A program made the position numbers and the translations under genes. From an uncultured Collinsella sp. (GTDB lineage: Bacteria > Actinomycetota > Coriobacteriia > Coriobacteriales > Coriobacteriaceae): DNA of 5,168 nt. Positions 4,681-5,168 of the stretch are shown here, piece by piece. Under the pieces are notes generated by a model. That model made no database searches, had not been told where the DNA came from, and saw only the letters and a program-made list of their open reading frames with translations. Each line of letters begins with the position of its first letter. Position 1 is the first letter of the stretch. The DNA lies in contig URIE01000120.1 in the NCBI GenBank assembly GCA_900547805.1, forward strand, positions 1 to 5,168, read 5' to 3'.

Positions 4681-5168
4681 ATGACGTGCTCTTTGGTGGT
4701 TAACAGCAAGAGCGGTAATACCAGGATGGTTTCGGGCGCGATCAAGCGCGCTCTGCAGGCTGCGGGCGTCGAGTTTGTCCATGCCGCGGCGTTGAGCGAC
4801 GATGCGGATGCAGATCAGGTTGCGCTCGAGGCGCAGGGCGCCCGCGTGGCCGACACGGTGCTCGTCGGTTTTTGGTGCGACAAGGGCGCGTGCACGCCTT
4901 CGGTCGCGGCGTTGCTCTCTGCCTTGCACGGCAAGCGCGTGTTCCTGTTTGGCACCTGCGGCTTTGGGGCCGACCAGAGCTATTACCAGCAGATTATCGA
5001 CCGCGTAACTTCCAATCTGGCCGTGGATGCCGAGCTTGCGGGCTGGGCGATGTGTCAGGGTAAGATGGGCCCTGCGGTCAAACAGCGCTACGAGGCCATG
5101 CTCGAGCAAGATCCCGACAACGCCCGATTTAAGATGCTGCTCGACAACTGGGTTGCCGCGAAGGACCA
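4681..5168 (+). CDS. Flavodoxin-family protein (3' truncated)
   Basis: A small FMN-binding electron-transfer protein, cut by the right edge after 162 codons. The N-terminus forms the first beta strand followed by the phosphate-binding loop SKSGNTR (9-15), the flavodoxin hallmark. A strand ending VLVGFW (60-65) leads to CDKGAC (66-71), and GKRVFLFGTCG (84-94) forms the next strand and flavin-contact loop. The W-x-DKG and FLFGT pattern fits the Flavodoxin_3-type family, which I believe also includes BilS, the partner of bilirubin reductase; that link is a family resemblance only. Several Cys residues (3, 66, 71, 93, 125) are notable. I chose ATG 4681 because GAGG (4667-4670) is 10 nt upstream; the in-frame GTG at 4675 is only 4 nt from it. 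The gene is separated from the ATPase by about 450 bp and is probably its own transcript. The redox partner is unknown. Confidence 0.85.
   Translation, partial: MTCSLVVNSKSGNTRMVSGAIKRALQAAGVEFVHAAALSDDADADQVALEAQGARVADTVLVGFWCDKGACTPSVAALLSALHGKRVFLFGTCGFGADQSYYQQIIDRVTSNLAVDAELAGWAMCQGKMGPAVKQRYEAMLEQDPDNARFKMLLDNWVAAKD

Noticed and set aside
4675..4683. GTG at 4675 as the flavodoxin start
   Set aside because: It leaves only 4 nt from the GAGG motif. The ATG at 4681 has a workable spacing and begins right at the first beta strand.

Overview
The window looks like a chromosomal segment from a fairly high-GC Gram-positive bacterium, most likely Collinsella or another member of the Coriobacteriia. 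This is inferred from GC-rich codon use in the outer genes, strong AGGAGG-type ribosome binding sites, AT-richer spacers and the kinds of gene present. No rRNA or marker gene confirms it. All four genes lie on the plus strand; the first and last are cut by the window edges.

Layout. Positions 2-682 hold the C-terminal part of an ABC exporter half-transporter. It abuts, with no gap, a complete second half-transporter at 683-2542. Their NBD motifs are complementary. The first has Asp for the catalytic Glu and Gln for the switch His. The second has an FSQGQ signature. Together they should form one heterodimeric exporter with one active and one degenerate ATP site, as in TM287/288-type transporters. 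A 492-bp non-coding stretch follows (2543-3034), rich in inverted and direct repeats.

Positions 3035-4228 encode a 397-aa AAA-type ATPase of the DUF4143 type. It has intact Walker motifs and a C-terminal PD-(D/E)XK-like domain, and its cellular role is unknown. The main unexplained structure of the window is that this gene is bracketed on both sides by the same element: two ACTCAGT-NN-ACTGAGT palindromes spaced 22 bp apart, together forming a 20-21-bp inverted repeat. The two base differences between the copies keep the long-range pairing, so the element looks structurally constrained. Gene plus flanks resembles a self-contained accessory cassette placed between an exporter operon and a flavodoxin gene.

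A second non-coding stretch (4292-4680) carries a possible RNA fold and a weak promoter. It leads to a flavodoxin-family gene (4681 to the right edge) with an SGNTR phosphate-binding loop. Nothing in the sequence links the exporter, the ATPase and the flavodoxin into one pathway; they look like three separate transcription units.
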